From contig DAICZS010000003.1 of NCBI GenBank assembly GCA_027311025.1, positions 42,624-106,623 of the forward strand: 64,000 bases of DNA, written 5' to 3'. A program made the translations under genes and the position numbers. The notes beneath the pieces are model-generated. The model searched no databases. It was given only the letters and a program-made list of their open reading frames with translations, and had not been told where the DNA came from. Shown here piece after piece: positions 39,745-50,500 of this stretch; the first letter of the stretch is position 1, and every line of letters begins with the position of its first letter. Source of the stretch: Ferrovaceae bacterium. Lineage in GTDB: Bacteria > Pseudomonadota > Gammaproteobacteria > Burkholderiales > Ferrovaceae.

Positions 39745-42306
39745 CTATTCTTCCAGCGCAGCCAGCAGCTCCTGGCGCAGGGTCTCCTTGCCGGCTGCCG
39801 ATTCCACCGCCGCCCCCGAAATCAGGAAGGTGTCCTCGGCGCGTTCACCCAGCGTATTGATGCGGGCACCGTGCAGGTTGATGCCGTGCTGCACCAGCAC
39901 GCGCGAAATGCGGTACAGCAGCCCTGGCCGGTCACCGGCCACGATGGTCAGGGGCCGGATGGCTTCGCGTTCTGGCGCACCCAGGTGCACCATGACGGGA
40001 ATCGGGAAATGGCGCAGGTGGCGTGAAAGCCGGCTCTTCTGGGGCGCTTCGAGGGCGGACGGGGAGTTGAGCAGATGCTGCAGTTCGGTCTCGATGCGCT
40101 TCAGGGTGTCCCGGTAATGCTCTGATTCGGCACTGCGGTGCATGACCTGAAAGGTATCGAGCGCATGACCATCCAGGGTGGTGTGGATGCGGGCCTCCAT
40201 GATGGTATAGCCGATGCGGTCAAAATAGCCGCAGATGCGCGCAAACAAGGCTTCCTGGTCAGGCGAGTAGATCAGGACCTGCAGGCCTTCTCCCACCAGC
40301 GACAGGCGCGCGCGTACCACGGGTTGGGCCGAGCCCACCCGGCTGTGCAGGCTGCGGGCGTGCCAGGCGATGTCCTGCGCGTCATGGCGCTGAAAATAAC
40401 TGGGATCGAGCGTGCGCCACAGGTTGATGTCCTCAGCGCTGGTGAACCCATACTGGCGCAGGATGCGCAGTGCGTCCTGGCGCTTTTCCGCAATGACGGC
40501 GTCAAGGTCTGCGCCGGAACCGGCCAGAACCCGTTGGGTGGCACGGTACAGATCCTCCAGCAGCTTGCCCTTCCAGGCATTCCATACTTTCGGGCTGGTG
40601 CCGCGCACATCGGCCACGGTGAGCAGATAGAGCGCGGTGAGGTGGCGCTGGTCGCCCATCCGCTCGGCAAAACGGCGAATCACCTCAGGGTCGGACAGAT
40701 CCTGTTTTTGTGCCACGGCCGACATCTGCAGATGCTGTTCCACGAGCCATGCCACGAAGGCGCTGTCGGTACGCGACAGGCCATGGCGCCGGCAGAAGTA
40801 GCGTGCATCCGAACAACCCAGTTCGGAGTGGTCGCCCCCCCGGCCCTTGGCGATGTCGTGAAACAGAGCGCCGAGGTAGAGCAGATCCACCCGGTCAAAC
40901 TGTCGCATCAGCATGGAGCAGAACGGAAATTCGTGGTCGTATTGGGGGATGGCAAAACGGCGGATGTTGCGCAGCACCCGCAGGATATGTTCATCCACGG
41001 TGTAGACGTGAAACAGGTCATGCTGCATTTGTCCCACGATGCGCCCGAAGACCGGAATGTAGCGCCCCAGGATGTCGTAGTAATTCATGCGGCGCAGGAC
41101 GTCTGCGGTGCGCAGGGGCTGGCGCAGAATCTCCATGAAACGCTGTTGGTTGTCCGGATCGGCGCGAAAGGCGGCATTGATGCGGTTTTTGCCGCGCCAT
41201 ACGGCACGCAGGGACGCGGGGGTGAACCCGCGCAGGCGCGGGTGGCGCTGCAGCATCAAAAAACCTTCCAGGATCTGGTTGGGGTCCTGCTCAAACAGGT
41301 CGTCGGGCACGGTGCCCAGCAATTCGCCATGGCGCACGAATGGTCCTGACAGGGGTTCGACATCTTCCGGCGCTTCGGGATGAACAAGGGTGTTGAGCTG
41401 TTCGATGAGGATGGTGTTGAGCAGCAGCACGGACTTGGCCGTTTTGTAGTAGGCCTGCATCATGACCTCGCTGGCACGACGGTTGCCGTGGTCTTCATAG
41501 CCCAGCTGTTTTGCCAGCGGGATTTGATGGTCAAACAGCAGTCGGTCCTCGCGGCGTCCGGCAAGATAATGCAGACGAATGCGCAGGTCCTGCAGGAATC
41601 GTTGCAGCTTGCGCGCCTGCTGCACCTCGCGCAGCGTGATCAGCCCCTCGCGGGCGAGGGAAGCCCAATGGGCATCAAGCCCCGTGCCCCAGGCCAGCCA
41701 CATCACCGAATGCAGGTCGCGCAATCCCCCTGGGCTTTCCTTGATGTTGGGCTCCAGGTTGAAGGCCGTGTCATTGTGCTTGAGGTGGCGGGCGCGCTGC
41801 TCGGCAATCTTGCCCGTGACGAAAGCGGGCAGGTCCAGTGACTGGCGCAGGGCCAGGCGCAGGCGCGCAATGGCCCCGGGGTTGCCCGCCAGGTAGCGCA
41901 CGTCTGACAGGGTGGTGGTGATGGTCAGGTCCTGCATGGCCACGAGCAGGCACTCCTCGTGGGTACGCACGCTATGTCCCACCTCGAGGCCGATGTCCCA
42001 CAGCAGTCCCACCAGACGCTCCACCTTGCCGGTGGTGTCGGCATCCGGCGTTGCGGGAAGCAGCAGCAGCAGGTCGATGTCGGAATAGGGGTAGAGCTCG
42101 CCGCGCCCGTAACCGCCCACGGCGGCTAGCGCGGCTTGCGAATTGAAGCCGGCTTCCTCCCATAGGCCGGCCAGCACGGCGTCCACCATGCTGCTCCAGC
42201 CTGACAGCAGACGCACCGGGTGGGGGGATTGCAGGTAGGTTTGTTTGAGCGCCTCGCGGCTGCTGGCCAGCTGTTGCCTCAGGGCCCTGGGGTCCTTGGT
42301 GCTCAC
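39745..42306 (-). CDS. glnD: [Protein-PII] uridylyltransferase/uridylyl-removing enzyme
   Basis: AVGGYGRGELYPYSDIDLLLL; HD domain LFHDIAKGRGGDHSELG; tandem ACT domains. Confidence 0.98.
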   Translation of the reverse strand: MSTKDPRALRQQLASSREALKQTYLQSPHPVRLLSGWSSMVDAVLAGLWEEAGFNSQAALAAVGGYGRGELYPYSDIDLLLLLPATPDADTTGKVERLVGLLWDIGLEVGHSVRTHEECLLVAMQDLTITTTLSDVRYLAGNPGAIARLRLALRQSLDLPAFVTGKIAEQRARHLKHNDTAFNLEPNIKESPGGLRDLHSVMWLAWGTGLDAHWASLAREGLITLREVQQARKLQRFLQDLRIRLHYLAGRREDRLLFDHQIPLAKQLGYEDHGNRRASEVMMQAYYKTAKSVLLLNTILIEQLNTLVHPEAPEDVEPLSGPFVRHGELLGTVPDDLFEQDPNQILEGFLMLQRHPRLRGFTPASLRAVWRGKNRINAAFRADPDNQQRFMEILRQPLRTADVLRRMNYYDILGRYIPVFGRIVGQMQHDLFHVYTVDEHILRVLRNIRRFAIPQYDHEFPFCSMLMRQFDRVDLLYLGALFHDIAKGRGGDHSELGCSDARYFCRRHGLSRTDSAFVAWLVEQHLQMSAVAQKQDLSDPEVIRRFAERMGDQRHLTALYLLTVADVRGTSPKVWNAWKGKLLEDLYRATQRVLAGSGADLDAVIAEKRQDALRILRQYGFTSAEDINLWRTLDPSYFQRHDAQDIAWHARSLHSRVGSAQPVVRARLSLVGEGLQVLIYSPDQEALFARICGYFDRIGYTIMEARIHTTLDGHALDTFQVMHRSAESEHYRDTLKRIETELQHLLNSPSALEAPQKSRLSRHLRHFPIPVMVHLGAPEREAIRPLTIVAGDRPGLLYRISRVLVQHGINLHGARINTLGERAEDTFLISGAAVESAAGKETLRQELLAALEE

Positions 42307-43091
42307 GGTGGTGGCGGTGCGCCTTCAGAGAGGGTCAGCACTTCATAGCCGGTGTCCGTGACGAGCACCGTGTGCTCCCACTGGGCAGACAGGCTATGGT
42401 CCGCGGTGACGATGGTCCAGCCGTCGGCCAGCTGGCGGATGTCGCGCTTGCCGGCATTGATCATGGGTTCGATGGTGAAAATCATGCCCGGACGCATTTT
42501 GAGGCCGGTACCCTTGCGGCCGTAGTGCAGCACCTGGGGGTCTTCGTGAAAATTGCGACCGATGCCGTGCCCGCAAAATTCCCGCACCACGCTGTAGCCA
42601 ACATTTTCGGCAAAGGTCTGGATGGCATGCCCGATGTCGCCCAGATGGCGGTCGGGTTGCACGGTACGAATGCCCAGCCACATGGCTTCGTAGGTGATGG
42701 CACAAAGCCGTTGCGCCTGCTTGCTGGGTTCGCCCACGCAGTACATGCGGCTGGTGTCGCCATGAAAGCCGTCCTTGATGACGGTGATGTCGATGTTGAC
42801 GATGTCGCCGTTCTTCAACACCTTCGAGCCGGGTATGCCATGGCAGACCTGATGGTTGACCGAGGTGCAGATCGAGCCAGGGTAGGGGGTGTGGCCCGGC
42901 GGGCAGTAGTTCAGCGGCGCCGGGATGGTGTGCTGCACGTTGACGATGTAGTCGTGGCACAGGGTGTTTAGTTCGCCGGTGGTGACACCCACCTTGACGA
43001 AGGGGGCGATGAAATCCAGGACTTCGGAGGCCAGGCGGCAGGCCACGCGCATGTGCTGGATTTCTTCCGGGGTTTTGATGGAAATGGGCAT
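42303..43091 (-). CDS. map: Methionine aminopeptidase type I
   Basis: SVNHQVCHGIPG, GDIVNIDITVIKDGFHGDTSRMY, FCGHGIGRNFHEDPQV. Confidence 0.98.
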   Translation of the reverse strand: MPISIKTPEEIQHMRVACRLASEVLDFIAPFVKVGVTTGELNTLCHDYIVNVQHTIPAPLNYCPPGHTPYPGSICTSVNHQVCHGIPGSKVLKNGDIVNIDITVIKDGFHGDTSRMYCVGEPSKQAQRLCAITYEAMWLGIRTVQPDRHLGDIGHAIQTFAENVGYSVVREFCGHGIGRNFHEDPQVLHYGRKGTGLKMRPGMIFTIEPMINAGKRDIRQLADGWTIVTADHSLSAQWEHTVLVTDTGYEVLTLSEGAPPPP

Positions 43092-43162
43092 GGGCTGGCT
43101 ATGGGTTTGAGACTAAAGGTGGTTGGGCTTTGATGGAATTATAGCACCCCGTCCAGACACGC

Positions 43163-43192
43163 TTGTACGGGGCGGGCCAAAAATGCTAGAAT
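43163..43192 (+). promoter_or_regulatory. rpsB promoter, TTGTAC-18 bp-(TGC)TAGAAT with extended -10
   Basis: Direct match to sigma70-like elements 150-180 nt upstream of rpsB. Confidence 0.55.
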
Positions 43193-43198
43193 ACGGGG

Positions 43199-43341
43199 CT
43201 TTATCGGGCCGGCATCCCAGGCCCAATTTTGGTGCGGTGGCAACACCGCAAACACGCACACCGGTCCAGCAAAACTAGGGTGCCTGCCCTTAAGGCAGGT
43301 GTTATCGACCGGTGGAGGCTCAACCCTTAAAGGAGTTCACC
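43199..43341 (+). ncRNA. Structured 5' leader of rpsB-tsf mRNA (candidate S2 autoregulatory leader)
   Basis: Perfect helices: GGGCC 43206-43210/GGCCC 43220-43224; TGCGGTG 43233-43239 (GCAA loop)/CACCGCA 43244-43250; CCTGCC 43283-43288/GGCAGG 43294-43299; outer CACCGGTC 43259-43266/GACCGGTG 43307-43314. Confidence 0.65.
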
Positions 43342-44085
43342 ATGTCCGTCACCATGCGGCAAATGCTTGAAGCCGGAGTTCACTTCGGTCACCAGACCCG
43401 TTACTGGAACCCCAAGATGGCCCCTTTCATTTTCGGCCATCGAAACAAGATTCACATCATCAATCTGGAAAAGACCCTCCCGATGTACCAGGAGGCCATG
43501 AAGTTTGTGCGCCAGATTTCTGCCAACAAAGGCAACGTGCTATTCGTGGGCACCAAGCGTCAGGCTCGCGAAATCGTGCGCGAAGAAGCGCAACGCGCCG
43601 GTGCACCTTTCGTGGATCACCGCTGGCTGGGTGGCATGCTGACCAACTTCAAGACGGTCAAGCAGTCCATCAAGCGCCTCAACGACCTCGCTACCATGAC
43701 GGCCGACGGCTCCATGGACAAGCTGACCAAGAAGGAAGCCCTTGATTACCAGCGCGAACTCGAAAAGCTGGAGCGCAGCCTGGGCGGGATCAAGGACATG
43801 AATGGCATTCCCGATGCCATGTTCGTCATCGACGTGGGCTACCAGAAAAACGCCATCGTCGAAGCGCGCAAGCTGGGCATTCCCATCATCGGCGTCGTGG
43901 ATACCAACAATTCCATCGAAGGCGTCGATTACGTCATTCCGGGTAACGATGACTCGACGCGTGCCATTCGCCTGTACGCCCGTGGCGTGGCGGATGCCAT
44001 CCTGGAGGGCCGGGCCCAATCCCTCACGGAAATTACCGGGTCGGAAGAGTTTGTCGAGGTGGAAGAAGACAAGGCTGCTGAATAA
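43342..44085 (+). CDS. rpsB: 30S ribosomal protein S2
   Basis: [37 protein letters not shown] ribosome-binding site; start set at 43342. Confidence 0.99.
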   Translation: MSVTMRQMLEAGVHFGHQTRYWNPKMAPFIFGHRNKIHIINLEKTLPMYQEAMKFVRQISANKGNVLFVGTKRQAREIVREEAQRAGAPFVDHRWLGGMLTNFKTVKQSIKRLNDLATMTADGSMDKLTKKEALDYQRELEKLERSLGGIKDMNGIPDAMFVIDVGYQKNAIVEARKLGIPIIGVVDTNNSIEGVDYVIPGNDDSTRAIRLYARGVADAILEGRAQSLTEITGSEEFVEVEEDKAAE

Positions 44086-44094
44086 TTTTTGAAT

Positions 44095-44113
44095 GCTGCG
44101 GCAGGTCCGCAGC
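44095..44113 (+). other. rpsB-tsf intercistronic hairpin
   Basis: GCTGCGG 44095-44101 / CAGGT loop / CCGCAGC 44107-44113; no downstream T-run. Confidence 0.5.
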
Positions 44114-44131
44114 GCAAAGTGGAGTGTTGAA

Positions 44132-45022
44132 ATGGCGGAAATTACCGCAGGAATGGTCAAGGAACTGCGCGAGCTCACCGGGCTTGGCATGATGGAATGC
44201 AAGAAGGCGTTGACAGAGGCCCAGGGTGACCTCAAGGCAGCCGAAGACCTCCTGCGCATTCGCAGCGGCGCCAAAGCCAGCAAGGCTGCTGGCCGCATTG
44301 CTGCCGAAGGCGTGGTGGCGACGTATGTCTCGGCGGATGGCAAGCTGGGGGCCCTGGTGGAAGTGAATTGCGAAACCGATTTCGTGGCCAAGAACGACGA
44401 CTTCGTGTCCTTTGCCCGCCAGGCTGCCGAACAGGTGGCGCGTCAGGCGCCCGCCGACGTGGATGCGCTGGTCAAAGGCGCCCTGCCCGATGGCGGCACG
44501 CTGGAGGCCGTGCGCCAGGCATTGATCATGAAGCTTGGTGAAAACATGACGGTGCGCCGCTTCGTGCGATTTGAAGCAGCAGGGCGCCTCGCCCAGTATC
44601 TGCACGGCGCGCGCATTGGCGTCATGGTGGATCTCGTGGGTGGCGACGACACGCTGGGACGCGACATTGCCATGCACATTGCGGCCAGCAAGCCCATTTG
44701 CGTGTCGAAGGACAACGTTCCTGCCGAGCTGCTGGCCAAGGAGCGCGAAATCTACACGGCCCAGGCTGCCGAATCGGGCAAGCCGGCGGACATCATCGCG
44801 CGTATGGTGGACGGACGCATGGTCAAGTACCTGGCTGAAGTCACCCTGCTGGGGCAACCTTTCGTCAAGGATCCCGACCAGACCGTTGAAAAACTGCTGG
44901 CCGCCCGCGGTGCCCGCGTGCATGGCTTCAGCATGTTCATCGTCGGTGAAGGCATCGAAAAGAAGAGCGAAGACTTTGCCGCTGAAGTGGCGGCAGCCGC
45001 AGGTGCGGCGGCGGGAGCCTGA
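44132..45022 (+). CDS. tsf: Translation elongation factor Ts
   Basis: [34 protein letters not shown]; start set at 44132. Confidence 0.99.
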   Translation: MAEITAGMVKELRELTGLGMMECKKALTEAQGDLKAAEDLLRIRSGAKASKAAGRIAAEGVVATYVSADGKLGALVEVNCETDFVAKNDDFVSFARQAAEQVARQAPADVDALVKGALPDGGTLEAVRQALIMKLGENMTVRRFVRFEAAGRLAQYLHGARIGVMVDLVGGDDTLGRDIAMHIAASKPICVSKDNVPAELLAKEREIYTAQAAESGKPADIIARMVDGRMVKYLAEVTLLGQPFVKDPDQTVEKLLAARGARVHGFSMFIVGEGIEKKSEDFAAEVAAAAGAAAGA

Positions 45023-45031
45023 GGCTTCGTC

Positions 45032-45745
45032 ATGAAACCAGCCTATCAGCGCATTCTCCTCAAGTTGTCGGGTGAAGCCCTGATGGGTGATGACGCCTAT
45101 GGCATCAATCGCGCCACCATCGATCGCATCGTGGCCGAGGTGGCAGCGGTCACCCAGATCGGCGTGCAGGTCGGGGTAGTGATTGGCGGCGGCAACATCT
45201 TCCGCGGGGTAGCTTTGGGTGCCGAAGGCATTGATCGGGCCACGGCGGATTACATGGGCATGCTGGCCACGGTCATGAACGCGCTGGCGCTGCAGGATGC
45301 CATGCGCCGGGTGGGTGTGGTCAGTCGTGTCCAGTCGGCGCTGAATCTGGAACAGGTGGCCGAGCCCTACATTCGCGGCAAGGCCCTGCGCTATCTCGAA
45401 GAGGGCAAAGTGGTCATTTTTGCCGCCGGTACGGGCAACCCGTTCTTTACCACGGATACGGCGGCGGCCCTGCGCGGTGTGGAGATGAGCGCCGAAGTGG
45501 TGCTGAAGGGCACCAAGGTGGATGGCATCTATACGGCTGATCCGCTCAAGGACCCCAAAGCCAGGCGCTACGAACGGCTGACTTTCGAGGAAGCCATCGT
45601 CAACAATCTCAAGGTCATGGATGCAACGGCGCTGACGTTGTGCCGCGATCAGGACCTGCCCATCTGCGTATTCAGCATCTTCAAACCCGGCGCCTTGAAG
45701 CGCGTGGTCATGGGAGAGGCTGAAGGTACTTTCGTCACGAATTAA
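45032..45745 (+). CDS. pyrH: UMP kinase
   Basis: [42 protein letters not shown]. Confidence 0.99.
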   Translation: MKPAYQRILLKLSGEALMGDDAYGINRATIDRIVAEVAAVTQIGVQVGVVIGGGNIFRGVALGAEGIDRATADYMGMLATVMNALALQDAMRRVGVVSRVQSALNLEQVAEPYIRGKALRYLEEGKVVIFAAGTGNPFFTTDTAAALRGVEMSAEVVLKGTKVDGIYTADPLKDPKARRYERLTFEEAIVNNLKVMDATALTLCRDQDLPICVFSIFKPGALKRVVMGEAEGTFVTN

Positions 45746-45762
45746 GCTGTCTGGAGAACGCC

Positions 45763-46320
45763 ATGATTGCCGATGTCAAGAAATCTGCCGAACAGAAAAT
45801 GCAGAAATCCGTCGAGACGCTCAAGACAGATCTGGGCAAGGTTCGAACGGGCCGCGCCCATGCCGGTTTGCTGGATCACGTGAAGGTGGATTACTACGGC
45901 ACGCCAACCCAGATCAACCAGGTGGCCGGCGTCAACCTCATCGATGCCCGCACCATTGGCGTGTCGCCCTATGAAAAGAAAATGGTCGCCGCCATCGAGA
46001 AGGCCATTCGCGACGCCGATCTGGGGCTCAACCCGTCGGCGCAGGGCGACCTCATCCGGGTGCCAATGCCTTCCCTGACCGAAGAGCGTCGCCGCGACCT
46101 CACCAAGGTGGTCAAGGCCGAAGCCGAAAATGCCCGCGTTGCGGTGCGCAACATCCGTCGCGATGCCCTGGCCCACCTGAAGGAATTACAAAAAGCCAAA
46201 TCCATTTCCGAAGACGAAGAGCGTCGTGCCCAGGACGACATCCAGAAGTTGACCGACCGTCACGTGAGCGAAATCGACAAGCTGCTTGCCGTCAAGGAAG
46301 CCGAGCTGATGGCGGTTTGA
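45763..46320 (+). CDS. frr: Ribosome recycling factor
   Basis: [42 protein letters not shown]. Confidence 0.99.
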   Translation: MIADVKKSAEQKMQKSVETLKTDLGKVRTGRAHAGLLDHVKVDYYGTPTQINQVAGVNLIDARTIGVSPYEKKMVAAIEKAIRDADLGLNPSAQGDLIRVPMPSLTEERRRDLTKVVKAEAENARVAVRNIRRDALAHLKELQKAKSISEDEERRAQDDIQKLTDRHVSEIDKLLAVKEAELMAV

Positions 46321-46352
46321 CCTTCCCGAAAAACCTTGCTGGGAAGGCAGAC

Positions 46353-47114
46353 ATGGCGCGTTCGCGAAGTTCTACGGAAGACATCCCGCAAACCGGTAAG
46401 ATTCCCCGGCATATCGCCCTGATCATGGACGGCAATGGCCGTTGGGCACGCAAACGGTTGCTGCCGCGCATCGCCGGCCACCGGCGCGGTAGTGAAGCGG
46501 TGCGCACGCTGGTGGAAAGCGCCACGCGCCTGGGCGTGGAATACGTCACCCTGTTTGCCTTCAGCAGCGAAAACTGGCGGCGCCCCGCCGAAGAAGTGTC
46601 CATGCTGATGCAACTGTTCATCAGCAACCTGGAAAACGAAATATCCCGCCTGCACCGCGCCAACATCCGGGTGCGCATCATCGGTGACCTGACCCGACTG
46701 GGGCCCCACCTGGCAACGCTGATTGCCGAGGCGCATGCGCTGACCTGCAACAACACCCGGCTGACCCTCACCGTTGCCGTCAATTACGGCGGGCGCTGGG
46801 ACATCCTGCAGGCCATGAACGCCCTGCTGCGCGCCCACCCTGACAAGGCTGGGGGCGACCTCACCGAAGCAGACCTGACTCCCTTCCTGTCCATGGGCGA
46901 CACGCCCGAGCCCGACCTGTTCATTCGCACCGGCGGAGAACAGCGCATCAGCAACTTCCTGCTGTGGCAACTGGCTTATACCGAGCTGTACTTCACCGAA
47001 ACCCTCTGGCCCGACTTCGACGCGGAAAGCCTCAACGAGGCCATCCGCTCCTACCAGCAGCGCGAACGCCGTTTTGGGCGAACCAGCGAACAATGTTGCG
47101 CGCCAGACTCCTGA
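46353..47114 (+). CDS. uppS: Isoprenyl (undecaprenyl) diphosphate synthase
   Basis: [42 protein letters not shown]; start may be 46317 or 46353. Confidence 0.97.
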   Translation: MARSRSSTEDIPQTGKIPRHIALIMDGNGRWARKRLLPRIAGHRRGSEAVRTLVESATRLGVEYVTLFAFSSENWRRPAEEVSMLMQLFISNLENEISRLHRANIRVRIIGDLTRLGPHLATLIAEAHALTCNNTRLTLTVAVNYGGRWDILQAMNALLRAHPDKAGGDLTEADLTPFLSMGDTPEPDLFIRTGGEQRISNFLLWQLAYTELYFTETLWPDFDAESLNEAIRSYQQRERRFGRTSEQCCAPDS

Positions 47115-47920
47115 CGGCATCGGTGCTGTTGGTACTGCTGGCGCTGCTGCTGTTCAGGGCCCCGGCGTCCATCTGGCAAGGGGCCGTCCTGGTGGCGGGC
47201 CTCGTGGCCAGCTGGGAATGGGCGGGTCTGGCGCGCTTTCCTGGTGCCTCCCGACTGTTCTACGTGCTGCTTACGGGCGCCCTGGCGGGCGGCCTGTCCT
47301 GGGCCACGGCCCAGGAATCGGTCGTATGGCTCAAAGTGCTCTATGCCCTCTCGACCCTGTTCTGGATCCTGCTGGTCCCCCTCTGGCTGGCGCGACAATG
47401 GCGGGTAGAGAGCCCTGCCATGCTGGCGTTGACGGGGTGGGTGGTGATCCTGCCAACGGGCTTTGCCCTGGTGAGCCTGCGCCTGGCAAGCCCCTGGACG
47501 CTCTTGATGTTCATGGCGGTGGTCTGGCTGTCGGATACGGCAGCCTATTTTGCCGGACGTGCCTTGGGGCGACGCAAGCTGGCTCCGGCCATCAGCCCGG
47601 GAAAAACCTGGGAAGGCGTTGCGGGGGCCGTGCTTGCCGTGCTGTTGTACGCCGTGGTGTTGGGGCAGTGGGCGGGTGGTCCAGGGGACAGCGCTGCGGG
47701 CCACGTCATTCGGGCGCTCGCAACCGGCTGGGTGCCCCTGTTGCTGCTCTTGACGGCATTGGGCATCGAGGGCGACCTGTTTGAATCCTGGATCAAGCGC
47801 TGTGCTGGCGTGAAGGACAGTGGCACCCTGCTGCCCGGCCATGGCGGCATTCTGGATCGCATCGACGCCCTGACGGCAACCTTGCCGCTGGTGGCGTTGT
47901 TGTTGCTGGAGCAGTCCTGA
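47093..47920 (+). CDS. cdsA: Phosphatidate cytidylyltransferase
   Basis: [66 protein letters not shown]. Confidence 0.98.
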   Translation: MLRARLLTASVLLVLLALLLFRAPASIWQGAVLVAGLVASWEWAGLARFPGASRLFYVLLTGALAGGLSWATAQESVVWLKVLYALSTLFWILLVPLWLARQWRVESPAMLALTGWVVILPTGFALVSLRLASPWTLLMFMAVVWLSDTAAYFAGRALGRRKLAPAISPGKTWEGVAGAVLAVLLYAVVLGQWAGGPGDSAAGHVIRALATGWVPLLLLLTALGIEGDLFESWIKRCAGVKDSGTLLPGHGGILDRIDALTATLPLVALLLLEQS

Positions 47921-49116
47921 TGACACGACAGCTGCTGACCCTGCTGGGCGCCACTGGCACCATTGGCTGCAACACCCTCGAAGTGGTGGCCCTGCATCCC
48001 GAACGCTATGGCGTATTCGCCCTGACGGCGCACCGCAACGTGGAGAAGCTGGCACAACAATGCCGACGGTTTGCGCCACGGGTTGCCGTGGTGGATCATG
48101 CGGCGGACGCCGAACGCCTGCGCCTGTTGCTGACGGTTCCCGGGACGCCCCTGGAGACCGAGATTCTGTACGGCCCCGACGCCTTGTGCCAGGTGGCTGC
48201 CGCGCCTGAAGCGGCCATCGTCATGGCGGCCATCGTCGGCGCCGCGGGCCTCGCACCCACCCTGGCGGCCGCGCGCGCGGGCAAGCGCATCCTGTTGGCC
48301 AACAAGGAAGCCCTGGTGATGTCCGGAGCGCTCCTGATGGATGCCGTGCGTGCAAGTGGTGCAGCCCTGTTGCCGGTGGACAGCGAACATAACGCGGTAT
48401 TCCAGTCGCTGCCCCACCACTATTCCCGGCAACTGGCCATTGCCGGCGTCAGCCGCATTACCCTCACCGCTTCGGGGGGGCCGTTTCTGCACCGCGCCCT
48501 CTCCGACCTGGCCCGGGTCACTCCCGAAGAAGCGTGCAAGCACCCCAACTGGGTGATGGGGCGCAAGATTTCCGTGGACTCGGCCACCATGATGAACAAG
48601 GGTCTCGAGCTGATCGAGGCGTGCTGGCTGTTTGAAGCGCAACCCGAACAGGTGGACATCGTCATCCATCCGGAAAGCATCGTCCATTCCATGGTAGCTT
48701 ATGTGGACGGGTCGGTGATTGCACAGCTGGGTTGCCCCGACATGCGCACCCCCATCGCCTACGCGCTGGCCTTTCCCGAGCGGATTGCCTCCGGGGTTCC
48801 TGCACTGGACCTGCCCGCAGTGGGCGCGCTGCATTTCCAGGCCCTCGACCTGCAGCGCTTTCCGGCCGTCTCCCTGGCCTACCGCGCCATCCGTACCGGA
48901 GGCACGGCACCGGCCATTTTGAATGCCGCCAATGAAGTGGCCGTGGCTGCCTTTCTGGAGGGACACATGCGTTTTGACCAGATTCCAGCGCTGATTGCCA
49001 GGGTCATGGATGCGTTGTCCCCCGAGCCGGGTGACACGCTGGCCGGGGTGCTGGAGGCCGATGCCCGAAGTCGCGCCTGTGCCGCCGCGCTGATCCGGGA
49101 GCAGGCGCTGCCATGA
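47920..49116 (+). CDS. dxr: 1-deoxy-D-xylulose-5-phosphate reductoisomerase
   Basis: [56 protein letters not shown]. Confidence 0.99.
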   Translation: MTRQLLTLLGATGTIGCNTLEVVALHPERYGVFALTAHRNVEKLAQQCRRFAPRVAVVDHAADAERLRLLLTVPGTPLETEILYGPDALCQVAAAPEAAIVMAAIVGAAGLAPTLAAARAGKRILLANKEALVMSGALLMDAVRASGAALLPVDSEHNAVFQSLPHHYSRQLAIAGVSRITLTASGGPFLHRALSDLARVTPEEACKHPNWVMGRKISVDSATMMNKGLELIEACWLFEAQPEQVDIVIHPESIVHSMVAYVDGSVIAQLGCPDMRTPIAYALAFPERIASGVPALDLPAVGALHFQALDLQRFPAVSLAYRAIRTGGTAPAILNAANEVAVAAFLEGHMRFDQIPALIARVMDALSPEPGDTLAGVLEADARSRACAAALIREQALP

Positions 49117-50492
49117 CCCTGTTCGGCAACAGCGTGCAAACGGTGCTGGCTTTTCTGGGGGCGCTGCTGCTGCTCATCCTGGTGCACGAATGGGGGCACT
49201 TCTGGGTGGCGCGTCGGGCAGGGGTCAAGGTGCTGCGCTTTTCCATCGGCTTTGGAAAGCCGCTGTGGCTGACCCGGCGCGGGCCGGACCAGACCGAATG
49301 GGTGATTGGGGCCCTCCCGCTGGGCGGTTATGTGCGCATGCTCGACGAGCGCGAGGGGTTCGTTGCTCCGGAAGAGCGGTCGCGTGCTTTCAACCGCCAG
49401 TCCCTGGCGCGTCGGTTTGCCATTGTCATCGCCGGGCCGCTTGCCAATTTCATCCTGGCTTTCCTGATTTACTGTGGACTTTATCTGTACGGCGTACCGG
49501 GGCTTGTGCCCTATGTGGATGAGCCGCCGCCCGGCACCCTGGCGGCCAGCGCCGGCTTTCAGGCGGGCGAGCAGATTGTCCAGGTCAACCGCAACCCCGT
49601 GGCGACCTGGAATGAAGTGCAGTTGCTGCTCATTGATCAGGCCCTGGAGCGCGGGCGCCTCGAGATCGAAACCCGCGACAGTGCCGGACACATTGCCGTG
49701 CGCGGGCTGGACCTGTCCGGGCTGCAGGTGGAACAGCGGGACGCCGACCTGCTCGACCAGATCGGCCTCAAGCCCTGGGATTTTCCCATCCCTCCCGAGG
49801 CCGGACGGGTACTTGCCGACGGCCCTGCCGGAAAGGCCGGTCTGCAGGCGGGCGACCGCATCCTGGAGGTCAACGGTGCGCCGTTACCCTCCTGGCAGGC
49901 GTTGGTGAAGATCATTCGCGCCAGCGCCGGGCGCCCCCTCGCCCTGACCCTGGAGCGACAGGGGGCCACCCGGGTCATTACCCTCACACCCCAGGCTGAA
50001 CCCGGCGAGCAGGGAGGGCTGGTGGGCAAGATCGGCGTGTCGCCCCGGCTTTCGCCAGAGATCAATGCGCGCTTCTGGCGCACGGTGCGCGAGGGGCCGG
50101 TGACGGCATTGCAGCATGCTGCCAGCAAGACCTGGGAAGTGACCCGGCTGACGTTCAAGACCTTTGGCGCCATGGTGGTGGGTGAGGCGTCCTGGAAAAA
50201 CGTGGGCGGCCCCATCCAGATTGCCGACTACGCCGGGCAGTCTGCGCGCATGGGGGTCATTCCCTACCTCACCTTCATTGCGTTGATCAGCATCAGCCTG
50301 GGCGCGCTCAATCTGTTGCCAGTACCCTTATTGGACGGAGGTCATTTGATGTATTATGTTGTCGAATTGATCAAGGGAAGCCCCGTTTCCGATCGTACGC
50401 TGGCGTTGACGCAACGGGTAGGTTTGATGCTTCTGACCGCCCTGATGGGATTTGCAATTTATAACGATATTCAACGTCTGCTAACCAACTGA
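49113..50492 (+). CDS. rseP: Site-2 protease RseP
   Basis: HEWGH zinc motif, PDZ domains, [14 protein letters not shown]. Confidence 0.97.
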   Translation: MTLFGNSVQTVLAFLGALLLLILVHEWGHFWVARRAGVKVLRFSIGFGKPLWLTRRGPDQTEWVIGALPLGGYVRMLDEREGFVAPEERSRAFNRQSLARRFAIVIAGPLANFILAFLIYCGLYLYGVPGLVPYVDEPPPGTLAASAGFQAGEQIVQVNRNPVATWNEVQLLLIDQALERGRLEIETRDSAGHIAVRGLDLSGLQVEQRDADLLDQIGLKPWDFPIPPEAGRVLADGPAGKAGLQAGDRILEVNGAPLPSWQALVKIIRASAGRPLALTLERQGATRVITLTPQAEPGEQGGLVGKIGVSPRLSPEINARFWRTVREGPVTALQHAASKTWEVTRLTFKTFGAMVVGEASWKNVGGPIQIADYAGQSARMGVIPYLTFIALISISLGALNLLPVPLLDGGHLMYYVVELIKGSPVSDRTLALTQRVGLMLLTALMGFAIYNDIQRLLTN

Positions 50493-50500
50493 TCGGGTCC

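Noticed and set aside
43206-43230. GGGCC/GGCCC stem plus AATTTT as a full intrinsic terminator for an upstream transcript
   Set aside because: The upstream gene (map) is on the minus strand and the T-run is short; better explained as part of the rpsB leader
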